A stretch of 27,497 nucleotides of DNA from Clostridiales bacterium (GTDB lineage Bacteria > Bacillota > Clostridia > Oscillospirales > Acutalibacteraceae). A program made the translations under genes and the position numbers. Below the pieces are notes generated by a model, which had not been told where the DNA came from, made no database searches, and saw nothing but the letters and a program-made list of their open reading frames with translations. Location: NCBI GenBank assembly GCA_019415925.1, contig DXYG01000031.1:1-27497 (forward strand), written 5' to 3'. This document shows positions 8,610 to 16,464 of the stretch, piece by piece. How positions within the stretch are numbered: the stretch's first letter is position 1; every line of letters begins with the position of its first letter.

Positions 8610-9866
8610 TTCCATATCCTTTAAAATTCTGTCGGCGGCAAGCATTACGCCTAATTTCCCGCCGTGAAAGTTGAGTCCGCCCTGCATCCATACTGCATAC
8701 GGCTCACGCAGAGGGGCGTCGGCTGAAAGCTCAATTGACGAACCGAGCGTAAACGCACCTGCTGCCATAATAACCTGACTTTCATATCCCGGCATATCCG
8801 ATGGCAAGGGCTGAACAAAGCTGTCAACTGCCGAGCCGCTCTGAATACCGCCGCAAAAGCTGATTAGCTTTTCTTCGTTGCCGAGCATAATAAGCTGAAT
8901 AATATCTCCCCTGTTCTCGTTATACTTCGGGGTTGTGTCATATCCTAAAATTTCAAATAGTGCAGAAGCAAAAACTGCGGTTTTGAGTGCTTCACCCGTT
9001 ACGTGAGGAGCGTGATATGCGCCCATAAACATTTCTCTGCTTGTATTGAGCGTAGCTCCGATTTCCTTGCCTGTACCGGGAGTTGTAAGTCTGTAGGCAC
9101 ACATCTCTACAAGCTCTTTTTTGCCTGCGATATAGCCGCCTGTCGGGGCAATTCCGCCGCCCGGATTTTTAATAAGAGAGCCTGCCATAATATCAACGCC
9201 TACTGAAAGAGGCTCAACCTTTTCAACAAATTCGCCGTAGCAGTTATCGAGCATAATAATAGAATTCGGCGACTCCTTTTTGCTTATATCGCAGATTTTC
9301 TTTATTTCTCGCCACGTGAGCGAAGGTCTTGTGCTGTAGCCCCTTGAACGCTGTATGTACACCATTTTTGGCTTTTCATTTGCAATAGCTTCTCTTATTG
9401 CTTCATAATCAAGCGTACCGTCGGCTTTTAAATCAGTCATTTTAAAATCAATGTTAAAGTCTTTCAGCGAGCCGGGATAATCGCCCTCTATTCCGATTGC
9501 CGAGCGAATTGTATCATACGGCATACCCGTAACGGAAAGCATAACGTCATTCGGGCGAAGCATACCGAAAAGAGCAACTGTCAGAGCGTGAGTACCGCTT
9601 ACAAAATTATGTCTTACAAGTGCGTCCTCAGCATCAAAGGCAAATGCATACACCTTGTCAAGTGCATCTCTGCCGAAATCGTCATAACCGTAGCCCGTTG
9701 AGCCGCTGAAATAGCTTTCACGCACCGATGCGTTCTGAAAAGCTTTTATCATTTTCTGCTGATTGTATTCCTGAATATCATCAATTTCAGCAAGCTTATC
9801 CTTGCAAAGCTCCATTGCCTTTTGTGAAGCAAGGACTATTCTTTCATCTATATCAAAAAAACTCAA
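8592..9866 (-). CDS. PLP-dependent methionine gamma-lyase family protein (YnbB-like)
   Basis: A fold-type I PLP enzyme of 424 residues, matching the Firmicutes YnbB/'aluminium resistance' family, which is annotated as methionine gamma-lyase-like but has an uncertain substrate. Visible: the substrate segment FSGSTGYGYDD near the N-terminus, HNFVSGTHA, the PLP-pyridine aspartate in MLDNCYGEF, and the Schiff-base lysine K233 in SLIKNPGGG. I place the start at a TTG at 9866, giving MSFFDIDERI, because AAAGGTGA lies directly in front of it. The longer frame from 9986 would overlap the preceding GNAT by 116 bases and adds non-homologous-looking sequence. The upstream GNAT stop codon is part of this ribosome site, implying coupling. 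Last gene of the murD operon. Confidence 0.87.
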   Translation of the reverse strand: MSFFDIDERIVLASQKAMELCKDKLAEIDDIQEYNQQKMIKAFQNASVRESYFSGSTGYGYDDFGRDALDKVYAFAFDAEDALVRHNFVSGTHALTVALFGMLRPNDVMLSVTGMPYDTIRSAIGIEGDYPGSLKDFNIDFKMTDLKADGTLDYEAIREAIANEKPKMVYIQRSRGYSTRPSLTWREIKKICDISKKESPNSIIMLDNCYGEFVEKVEPLSVGVDIMAGSLIKNPGGGIAPTGGYIAGKKELVEMCAYRLTTPGTGKEIGATLNTSREMFMGAYHAPHVTGEALKTAVFASALFEILGYDTTPKYNENRGDIIQLIMLGNEEKLISFCGGIQSGSAVDSFVQPLPSDMPGYESQVIMAAGAFTLGSSIELSADAPLREPYAVWMQGGLNFHGGKLGVMLAADRILKDMEKTLGN

Positions 9867-9870
9867 AAAA

Positions 9871-10650
9871 TCACCTTTCAAAAAAATATTCTCTCCATTT
9901 ATCCGTTTCAACAAAACCAAGGTTGTTGTAGAATGACACATTTGCATTCTTTGCCCTGTGCAGAAAAACTGCCTTGTTCTCCTCAATCAAGCGATTTGAT
10001 ATGTACTTTACAATGCTTGAACCGTAACCGTGTTTTCGGTACTCAGGGTCACAGGAAACTGCTCCGAGCACTGCACCGTTTTCGCTTTCTGCAACTGTCA
10101 TTGCAACGGCTACAAGCGTATTATCCTCGCATATACCGTACATTCTCGTTGCATTGTGTCGCAGTTTGTGGTTAACGTCAACGTAAAAATCCTCGAAAAC
10201 AGGCGGTCTGAAATTCTCGTCAGCACACCTTACAATCAAATCATATACGTCTTTAATTTCAGGTACAACAATATTCAGATTTTCATCAATAACGTCAAAC
10301 GGCTTATTTCTGACAAGTATTGCACCCGTTACGCACTTACTGCCGAATAAATCGAGCTTGTATCTGCCGCTGCAAAGCACGCTTGAAGCGCCTGCTACAC
10401 GCATAAATGAGGAAATCTCTTCTAAATCACAATCGTCGGTAATAAAGAGAATAAAGTTTGTTCCGCTGCGTGCAACGGCACCTGTACATTTGCCGCTGTT
10501 TTCGTCTGCTGTCATCCAGTAGTCAACAAATGCAAGTTCGGGAGAATAGCTGTTGTAGAGCGAAATAATCCTGCAGGCAAACGCATCGTTCTTTGATATT
10601 TTCTGAATAGAAGTAATAAAATCATTCGTTTCATTTGCAGAAAGTATCAT
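9871..10650 (-). CDS. GNAT family N-acetyltransferase
   Basis: A protein of 259 residues. The C-terminal half (about 120-259) carries the GNAT fold: an acetyl-CoA pyrophosphate loop of the R-x-x-G-x-G type in YRKHGYGSSIV and the late motif NVSFYNNLGFVETDKWREY. The N-terminal half (about 1-115) resembles a second, degenerate GNAT-like lobe without a clear CoA loop; this is inference. The substrate is unknown. The start follows GGAGAAT, and the upstream peptidase stop is one base before the ATG. Its tight place between an M42 peptidase and a PLP enzyme suggests a role in amino acid or peptide metabolism. Confidence 0.8.
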   Translation of the reverse strand: MILSANETNDFITSIQKISKNDAFACRIISLYNSYSPELAFVDYWMTADENSGKCTGAVARSGTNFILFITDDCDLEEISSFMRVAGASSVLCSGRYKLDLFGSKCVTGAILVRNKPFDVIDENLNIVVPEIKDVYDLIVRCADENFRPPVFEDFYVDVNHKLRHNATRMYGICEDNTLVAVAMTVAESENGAVLGAVSCDPEYRKHGYGSSIVKYISNRLIEENKAVFLHRAKNANVSFYNNLGFVETDKWREYFFER

Positions 10651-10651
10651 T

Positions 10652-11698
10652 TTAATTCTCCTTATTACTTAATTTTCCGCCTGCAATATTTTTGGCAAGC
10701 ATTAAAACAAGCTCTATCATATTTTCGCAGTCCTGCTTATTTACAATGCAGTTCGGCGAATGAAGATATCTGCACGGCAAAGAAACCGCAAGAGTTCTTA
10801 CTCCGCTTTTGCTTGAATGAATAACACCGGCGTCGTTACCGCCTGCAACGGCACGTTTGTATTGAGCCTTAATATCAGATTTTTCAGCACAGTCAAAGGC
10901 AAGTGCAACCATATCCTTATCATATATAGTGCGCCTGTCCATAACAGAAATTACTGCACCGTCTGATAAATTGCATACCTGTTTATTTGTATCAATTTCG
11001 GGAATGTCGGCGGCTGTTGTGGTTTCTATTACAAGTGCAAATTCAGGGTCAACAGTAAATGCGGCTACCTTTGCGCCCCTTAAACCGACCTCTTCCTGAA
11101 CAACAAAAGCAAAGTCCATATCATATTCAAGCTCACTCTTGATAAGTTCAATCAGCACAAGACAACCGAATCTGTCGTCAAGTGCTTTTGAGGTAATTGA
11201 GTCTGACGTTACAGTGAAATCGGAAACATAATTAATACTGTCACCGTATTTTATATTTTTTAAAGCGTCTTCTTTGCTGTCTGCTCCGATATCGATGTAC
11301 ATTTCAGACAGTTCGGGAATTCTGCCGGTTTCTTCACCCTTGCAGAGGTGAATCGGCTTTACTCCTATTACGCCGTTAATCTTATTATTTCCGACCGTTA
11401 CGCTTTTACCGAGTAACACTCGCCTGTCTATTCCGCCGACTTCATCAAATTTCAGATAGCCGTCTGAGGTAATATCTGTAACCATCAAGCCGACTTCGTC
11501 CATATGGGCAGAAAGCATAAGCTTTGACTTTGCTCTGTTTTTGCCTTTTTTATGAACAATCAGGTTGCCGAGGTTGTCAATGGAAATTCTGTCGGCATAA
11601 GGCTTTATTTCTTCAATAATCAGCTTTCTTACTTCTCCCTCATCGCCCGAAATTCCGTCGCATTTGCAGAGTCTTTTAAGCAATTTCATATCAAGCAT
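10652..11698 (-). CDS. M42 family metallo-aminopeptidase, paralogue 2
   Basis: Cytoplasmic dinuclear-zinc aminopeptidase of the glutamyl aminopeptidase/TET type, 348 residues, which forms large shells that digest peptides. The metal and catalytic residues are present: AHMDEVG (H65, D67), LDDRFG (bridging D174), QEEVGLRG (E202, E203), and a C-terminal histidine in RYLHSPN. I choose the ATG at 11698 because GGAGGTG lies seven bases upstream; an in-frame GTG at 11707 sits inside that ribosome site. The ATG overlaps the stop of the preceding paralogue by eight bases. It keeps more of the canonical motifs than its neighbour (HxDE and DDR rather than HxDR and DNR). Confidence 0.88.
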   Translation of the reverse strand: MLDMKLLKRLCKCDGISGDEGEVRKLIIEEIKPYADRISIDNLGNLIVHKKGKNRAKSKLMLSAHMDEVGLMVTDITSDGYLKFDEVGGIDRRVLLGKSVTVGNNKINGVIGVKPIHLCKGEETGRIPELSEMYIDIGADSKEDALKNIKYGDSINYVSDFTVTSDSITSKALDDRFGCLVLIELIKSELEYDMDFAFVVQEEVGLRGAKVAAFTVDPEFALVIETTTAADIPEIDTNKQVCNLSDGAVISVMDRRTIYDKDMVALAFDCAEKSDIKAQYKRAVAGGNDAGVIHSSKSGVRTLAVSLPCRYLHSPNCIVNKQDCENMIELVLMLAKNIAGGKLSNKEN

Positions 11699-12722
11699 TA
11701 AAAGCACCTCCGCATTTTATATACTCGCAAATCAGCTTTGCTGTGTTTTCTACGTCATCAAGCGAAATAACCTCGTTCGGTGTGTGCATATACCTCTGTG
11801 GAATTGAAATCACCGAGGTTTTTACACCGCTCTTTGTTACAGCTATATTATCGGCATTTGTACCTGTAGCTCCCGAAATCGGTTCAAGCTGATAAGGAAT
11901 TTTTGAATTTTCAGCAATTTCAATCAGCTTGTCCGACATTGCCCTGTTAAGAATAGGTGAAATGCAAATCATCGGGCCTTTAGAAAGCTCAATTTTTGAA
12001 TATTGCCCCGTCACATCAGGCTGAGAAGCAAAGCTTACGTCAACGGCTATTGCTTCATCTGCATTAAGTGAAAAAGCTCCTGTCTTTGCACCTGTGCCGA
12101 AAGTTTCCTCCTGAACGCTGAGCATAATAATAACCTTATAACCAAGGCTTTGTTCTACACTTAAAAGCTCTGCACATCTGATTAATGATGCCACACTGCA
12201 ACGATTATCAAGTGCAGGCGCAGATATTTTATTATTCAAAAGCATTTTCGGCTCTGTGTTAAAGGTAAGCACATCACCGATTTTTACGTGCTTTTTAATC
12301 TCCGTTTCGCTCATTCCGAAATCAACATAGGTTTTATCAATTGAAACGGCTGTATCTTCCTTGCCGTCAGAAAGGTGCGGCGGCATACAGCATACTGTGC
12401 CGACAATATCGGGATTGCTCTGCAAAACAAGACTGCTGTCTTGTAAGGTTCGTATATCAACACCTCCGCACTTATCAACCTTAACAAAGCCGTTTTTATC
12501 AATACCCGTTACAATCAAGCCGATTCTGTCAATGTGAGCGTCAAGCAGAATTGTTTTTTCCGAGTTTAGATTTCCGAGTTCTGCAAAAAGATTGCCGTTA
12601 TTATCAACGCTGATTTTTGCAAAGCTTTCAAGATACTTTTTTGCCGCATTAACAGCAGGCTCTTCACTTCCCGACACACCAAAAGCACTGCAAAGATTAA
12701 CAATAATTTCTCTTAAATCCAT
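11691..12722 (-). CDS. M42 family metallo-aminopeptidase, paralogue 1
   Basis: The second M42 peptidase in tandem, about 343 residues from the ATG at 12722 (a GTG at 12734 that overlaps the murD stop is the alternative). Motifs: DAHIDRIG instead of the usual AHMDEVG, ALDNR instead of LDDR, QEETFGTGA with the catalytic glutamate pair, AVDVSFASQPD, and RYMHTPN with the last metal ligand. The metal ligands seem retained, but residues next to them differ from the paralogue, so substrate preference or activity may differ. It directly follows murD and overlaps the next peptidase, so co-expression is nearly certain. Hetero-oligomer formation with the paralogue is possible, as reported for some M42 proteins. 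Confidence 0.85.
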   Translation of the reverse strand: MDLREIIVNLCSAFGVSGSEEPAVNAAKKYLESFAKISVDNNGNLFAELGNLNSEKTILLDAHIDRIGLIVTGIDKNGFVKVDKCGGVDIRTLQDSSLVLQSNPDIVGTVCCMPPHLSDGKEDTAVSIDKTYVDFGMSETEIKKHVKIGDVLTFNTEPKMLLNNKISAPALDNRCSVASLIRCAELLSVEQSLGYKVIIMLSVQEETFGTGAKTGAFSLNADEAIAVDVSFASQPDVTGQYSKIELSKGPMICISPILNRAMSDKLIEIAENSKIPYQLEPISGATGTNADNIAVTKSGVKTSVISIPQRYMHTPNEVISLDDVENTAKLICEYIKCGGAFNA

Positions 12723-12730
12723 ATCTAATA

Positions 12731-14122
12731 TCACTTCAAACTGTTTACAATTGATTTGAAGTGATTACCTCTTTCCTCAAAATTCCTGTAAAGTCCAAAG
12801 CTTGCGCTTGCAGGTGAAAGCGAAACAATATCGCCGCTTTCTGCTCTTGCAGCCGCCTCGTTTACGGCTTCTTCCATATTATTAACATTTACAATTTCAA
12901 TTTTGTTTTCGTCGTAATTATCGGCAGACTTTACTGCGGCTTCAATCTTCGGTGCAGTATCACCGAGCAAAATTAAAAGCTTTACCTTATCGTTAATAAC
13001 AGGACCAAGCGGCTCATATGGAATATGCTTGTCATATCCGCCTGCAATTATGATAATTTTCTCATCATAAAGAGAAAGTGTGCCGAGGGCTGTTCTTGTA
13101 GGGCTGGAGGCTATTGAGTCGTTATAATACCTGACGCCGTTGAATTCTCTTACAAACTCTGCTCTGTGCTCAACGCCGCCGAATGTCTTTGCAACAGCGA
13201 CAATTGTATCCACGTCAACTATTCCCCACACTGCCGAAATTGCGGCAAGGTAGTTTTCAACATTGTGCATACCCGGAATCTTTATATCCCTGTAATCCAT
13301 AATTTCTGTAATCTTGCCATAGTCGCTGTAGCAAATTGTTGTACCGTCAAGATAAGCGCCGTTATAGAGCTTTTCTTTAACGCTAAACTTTTCAAGCTGA
13401 CCTCTGACAGAATTGGAAAATTCATTTGTGATTTCATTGTCAAGATTAAGGACTGCCTTTGAAAAAGCATTCTGATGAAGAATGAGGTTCTTTTTTGAAT
13501 CAATATACTCCTGCATATCCTTATGTATGTCAAGGTGATTAGGAGCAAGGTTTGTTACAACAGCGACGTCCGGACTTTTTCTCATTGAAATAAGCTGAAA
13601 GCTTGAAAGCTCAACTACTGCATAATCGTCACTGCTGATTGATTCAATCTCAGGAAGCAAAGGCTTTCCTATATTTCCGCCGAGGTGAACGTTTTTTCCG
13701 CTTGCCTTTAAAAATTCGGAAATAATTGTAGTAGTTGTTGTTTTTCCGTCAGAGCCTGTTATAGCAATTGTCTTGCACGGACACAAGTCGAAAAACACTT
13801 CCATTTCAGAAGTGAGCACAACACCCTTGTTCCTTAAAGCCACAAGCTCTTCTTTATAAAACGGAGTTCCCGGACTTCTGAATACAATGTCAGCGTCAAT
13901 GTCTGACAGGTAATTATCACCGAGCATAAGCTCTGCACCGTATTCCTTTGCCTTTATACCGTTTTCACCGAGGGACTCAAAATCCTTTTTGTCGCAGGCG
14001 ATTACCTTTGCACCCTTGTCGGCAAAAAGCTTAATAAGCGGCAGGTTGCTTGTGCCTATTCCGATAAATGCAACCTTTTTACCGCACATATCTTTGAAAA
14101 AATCTTTTGCAATCGTGTTCAT
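12731..14122 (-). CDS. murD: UDP-N-acetylmuramoyl-L-alanine--D-glutamate ligase
   Basis: Cytoplasmic ATP-dependent ligase adding D-glutamate to UDP-MurNAc-L-Ala in peptidoglycan synthesis; 463 residues, normal for MurD. The N-terminal Rossmann-like UDP-binding domain (KVAFIGIGTSN) is followed by the ATP loop GSDGKTTTT (123-131), the central ligase residues (VVELSSFQL, TNLAPNHLDIH), and the C-terminal domain beginning near YYNDSIASSPTRT. It starts behind AAAGGGG with its own consensus promoter. Notably it is not in the usual dcw cluster but leads an operon of two M42 peptidases, a GNAT and a PLP enzyme, and is divergent from a MocR-type regulator. Confidence 0.94.
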   Translation of the reverse strand: MNTIAKDFFKDMCGKKVAFIGIGTSNLPLIKLFADKGAKVIACDKKDFESLGENGIKAKEYGAELMLGDNYLSDIDADIVFRSPGTPFYKEELVALRNKGVVLTSEMEVFFDLCPCKTIAITGSDGKTTTTTIISEFLKASGKNVHLGGNIGKPLLPEIESISSDDYAVVELSSFQLISMRKSPDVAVVTNLAPNHLDIHKDMQEYIDSKKNLILHQNAFSKAVLNLDNEITNEFSNSVRGQLEKFSVKEKLYNGAYLDGTTICYSDYGKITEIMDYRDIKIPGMHNVENYLAAISAVWGIVDVDTIVAVAKTFGGVEHRAEFVREFNGVRYYNDSIASSPTRTALGTLSLYDEKIIIIAGGYDKHIPYEPLGPVINDKVKLLILLGDTAPKIEAAVKSADNYDENKIEIVNVNNMEEAVNEAAARAESGDIVSLSPASASFGLYRNFEERGNHFKSIVNSLK

Positions 14123-14155
14123 CGTATACCCCTTTCACGAACATCTATCTTATTA

Positions 14156-14184
14156 ATTATACAGATTTATGTAAAAAATTTCAA
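14156..14184 (-). promoter_or_regulatory. Sigma-A promoter of the murD operon
   Basis: On the minus strand TTGAAA (14184-14179), 17 bases, and TATAAT (14161-14156) stand 34 bases before murD. It is back-to-back with the MocR-type regulator promoter; the two -35 boxes are only 16 bases apart, so one bound regulator could affect both. Confidence 0.78.
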
Positions 14185-14200
14185 CTGTTCGAGGATATTA

Positions 14201-14229
14201 TTGCAATAATATTTCCATAATGTTAAAAT
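14201..14229 (+). promoter_or_regulatory. Promoter of the MocR/PdxR-type regulator
   Basis: TTGCAA (14201-14206), a 17-base spacer and TAAAAT (14224-14229) precede the regulator start at 14245. The AT-rich TATTATTGCAATAATA palindrome (14196-14211) overlaps the -35 box and is a plausible operator. Confidence 0.65.
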
Positions 14230-14244
14230 ATAGATGGTGATTGT

Positions 14245-15621
14245 ATGCTCAACGACTTTATTATTATTGATAAAAAGGAAAAAGCTCCGCTCTACAGGCA
14301 GATTTATCTGTCGGTTCGGCGTTCAATTGAAAACGGAAGTCTTAAGAAAGGTACTAAAATGCCCTCAATCAGACGGCTGAGTGAAGATTTGTCGGTTTCA
14401 AAAACTACTGTTACAGGCGCATATGAACAGCTTTGCGTTGAGGGATATATTAAGAATGTTCCGCAAAGCGGCTATTATGTAGAGGCAGAGTTTAACAGCC
14501 GTCCTAAGTCTTTTGAATCGGAAAATTCGGATAAAAGCGAGCAAAACAGGTTTTTTGAATATGACTTCAGCGGAAAGAGTATTGACGAAAAAATTATAAA
14601 TCTCACAGAATGGAAAAAATGTGTTAAGGACGTACTGAATCAGAATTATCTGCTAACCTCTTACGGTGACGAACAAGGTGAAAAAACGCTAAGAAGAGCA
14701 CTTCAAAAATACAGTTTGGGTACGAGAAGTGTTAACACTGTGACTGAAAATATTATTGTCGGGGCAGGTACTCAGCCGTTGCTTTATTTATTATGCACAA
14801 TTCTCGGCAGAAATAAAAAAATTGCTATGGCTGATTCAAGTTATATTCAGTCCGAGCTTGTTTTTAAAAGCTTTGGCTATGATATTGAATATTTTGAAAA
14901 CGACAAGTTCGGTGTTACAGTTGATTCTCTTGACAGAATAAAACCTGATTTAATTCTGATTAACCCGAATTTTACAAGTGAAAGCGGAACGAATATGCCT
15001 GTTAACAGGCGGCTTGAAATAATTGAATGGGCAAAAAATAACAATGCGCTGATTATTGAGGACGACTACAACGGAGAGTTGAGATATATTACTCACCCAA
15101 TGCCCTGCGTTCAGAACTACGACGCTGAAAACACCGTTTATCTCGGCTCGTTTTCAAAGGTACTTCTTCCCTCGGTGAGAATCAGTTATATGGTTCTGCC
15201 CGATAAGTGTATGAGTGCTTACAACAAAATAAAGCACATTACAAATCAGACTGCATCAAAAGCGGAACAGCTTGCTCTTGCAAAGTATATAGAAAACGGA
15301 AAGATTGATGCACATCTGCGAAAGGCAAGACGAATTTATCTTGAAAAAAGCAAGGTGATTCTTGACAGCATAAAAAAGCAGTTTGGAAACTCGGCTAAAA
15401 TTGTATTTAATGAAACCTCACTGTACATTTCAATTTTTGTTTCCGGAAATGTAAACAGGAAAGCAGTTGATGAAAAACTAAGAATGCTCTCTGTCGGTAT
15501 TATGCCCTATAAAACGGAGAATAACGAATTTGGCTTGAGCTTTTCGGGAATACCGCAGGAGAAAATCTCAAAGGGAATTGAGATTCTGGCTAAAACTGTT
15601 TTTGAATTTATTGATAAATAA
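14245..15621 (+). CDS. MocR/PdxR-type transcriptional regulator (GntR wHTH plus aminotransferase domain)
   Basis: A 458-residue regulator. Residues about 1-78 form a GntR-type winged helix (PLYRQIYLSVRRSIENGSL, then SIRRLSEDLSVSKTTVTGAYEQL); about 100-455 form a class I aminotransferase-like domain with EDDYNGEL and the PLP lysine K305 in GSFSKVLLPS. Members bind PLP, often together with an amino acid, and control genes of PLP, GABA, taurine or D-amino acid metabolism. No pdx gene is near; the divergent partner is murD. Regulation of the murD operon and of itself is the natural inference. The aminotransferase half usually has lost real catalysis. It ends at a perfect hairpin terminator. Confidence 0.88.
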   Translation: MLNDFIIIDKKEKAPLYRQIYLSVRRSIENGSLKKGTKMPSIRRLSEDLSVSKTTVTGAYEQLCVEGYIKNVPQSGYYVEAEFNSRPKSFESENSDKSEQNRFFEYDFSGKSIDEKIINLTEWKKCVKDVLNQNYLLTSYGDEQGEKTLRRALQKYSLGTRSVNTVTENIIVGAGTQPLLYLLCTILGRNKKIAMADSSYIQSELVFKSFGYDIEYFENDKFGVTVDSLDRIKPDLILINPNFTSESGTNMPVNRRLEIIEWAKNNNALIIEDDYNGELRYITHPMPCVQNYDAENTVYLGSFSKVLLPSVRISYMVLPDKCMSAYNKIKHITNQTASKAEQLALAKYIENGKIDAHLRKARRIYLEKSKVILDSIKKQFGNSAKIVFNETSLYISIFVSGNVNRKAVDEKLRMLSVGIMPYKTENNEFGLSFSGIPQEKISKGIEILAKTVFEFIDK

Positions 15622-15625
15622 TGCA

Positions 15626-15656
15626 AAAGCTTTCGGAACGAAAATCCGAAAGCTTT
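15626..15656. terminator. Bidirectional intrinsic terminator
   Basis: Perfect 12-bp arms AAAGCTTTCGGA (15626-15637) and TCCGAAAGCTTT (15645-15656) with a 7-base loop. A T-rich tail follows on the plus strand and an A-rich base precedes it. It separates the convergent MocR-type regulator and the small membrane-protein gene. Confidence 0.88.
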
Positions 15657-15659
15657 GTT

Positions 15660-16133
15660 TTATTTATTAAGTTGTTTCTTATGTTGAAGGTGTATGCCGA
15701 TGTGACCTATGCCGAGAATAATTACCGAAACAATCATCCATATGTTTTTGCCGTAAATTCCGAGAATCAGAAATGAAATCACGGGTAATGTTGCACCTGC
15801 AACAGGAATACCGAGCAAGCTTGAATAAAAATCTTCAAGCAACCTATGACTTCTGAAATATCTTATCCAGTAAATTTCATACAGCAACATAAAGATTAAT
15901 GAAGCAAACAACCATAATGACCAAAAGGAATCAAATCGTAAGTTAAAATCAGAAAAAATCACTGCTATACAAGAAACAGCAACTTCACCTATTCTCTCAA
16001 AAACTAACAGTATGCGATTTTCACCGTCTGAATTATAGCCGACAGGTTGGTGCTTTGACCAGATAATATTCGGAACAAAAAGCATTACAAGATATATTGC
16101 ACCGACATATGAAAAACCAAAATGACCTAACAT
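15660..16133 (-). CDS. Small integral membrane protein of unknown function
   Basis: A protein of 157 residues with about five hydrophobic segments (near 8-24, 50-62, 72-86, 105-125 and 131-148), charged loops between, and a basic C-terminus. I do not recognise the family. The start follows GGGAG seven bases upstream. That ribosome site belongs to a repeat block (plus strand 16137-16149) that recurs at the right end of the mobile element, so the element border lies immediately upstream and the original promoter has probably been moved or replaced. Base composition is like the chromosomal genes to its left. Confidence 0.65.
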   Translation of the reverse strand: MLGHFGFSYVGAIYLVMLFVPNIIWSKHQPVGYNSDGENRILLVFERIGEVAVSCIAVIFSDFNLRFDSFWSLWLFASLIFMLLYEIYWIRYFRSHRLLEDFYSSLLGIPVAGATLPVISFLILGIYGKNIWMIVSVIILGIGHIGIHLQHKKQLNK

Positions 16134-16136
16134 TTT

Positions 16137-16218
16137 ATTACTCCCACTCTTCTTACGAAGCTTAACTTAACACATTTTGTTTAGCGATTATTGCTTCGTA
16201 TCCTCTTGATTATCTAAT
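16137..16218. repeat. Left attachment-site candidate (attL)
   Basis: Three blocks match the right end at 27415-27496: TTACTCCCACTC (16139-16150; right end TTATTCCCACTC), the identical core ATTTTGTTTAG (16174-16184), and ATCCTCTTGATTATCTAAT (16200-16218). The stretch 16219-16464 beyond it contains no convincing gene, only the arm-type repeats at 16250-16280. Confidence 0.62.
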
Positions 16219-16249
16219 GTATTCGTATTATCCTGACTTAAAAAGCTCC

Positions 16250-16280
16250 TGTTATCATTTTGTTATCGAGGTTGATAACA
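16250..16280. repeat. Arm-type integrase-binding repeat candidate, left end
   Basis: TGTTATCATTTTGTTATC (16250-16267) matches 16 of 18 bases of 27338-27355 at the other end, and GTTGATAACA (16271-16280) is an inverted third copy of the TGTTATC unit. Both sets lie just inside the proposed att cores, as expected for arm sites of tyrosine integrases. Confidence 0.5.
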
Positions 16281-16464
16281 AGAATAGTAACATCGTGGAT
16301 AATAACAAGTGGTATATAAGTATTATAAACGATTTTGCTTGGAATTTCAAGGGTTACAAGGAAATATCTATAAACCAAAAGCCTTGCCTTATCTTAAATC
16401 ACACATCACCTTCGCAATATCAGTATCTATATTTCACTCTTATTACTTATCAAATTTTTATTTA

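Noticed and set aside
9867..9986. N-terminal extension of the YnbB-like enzyme
   Set aside because: It would overlap the GNAT gene heavily, has no ribosome site, and the TTG at 9866 has an excellent one.
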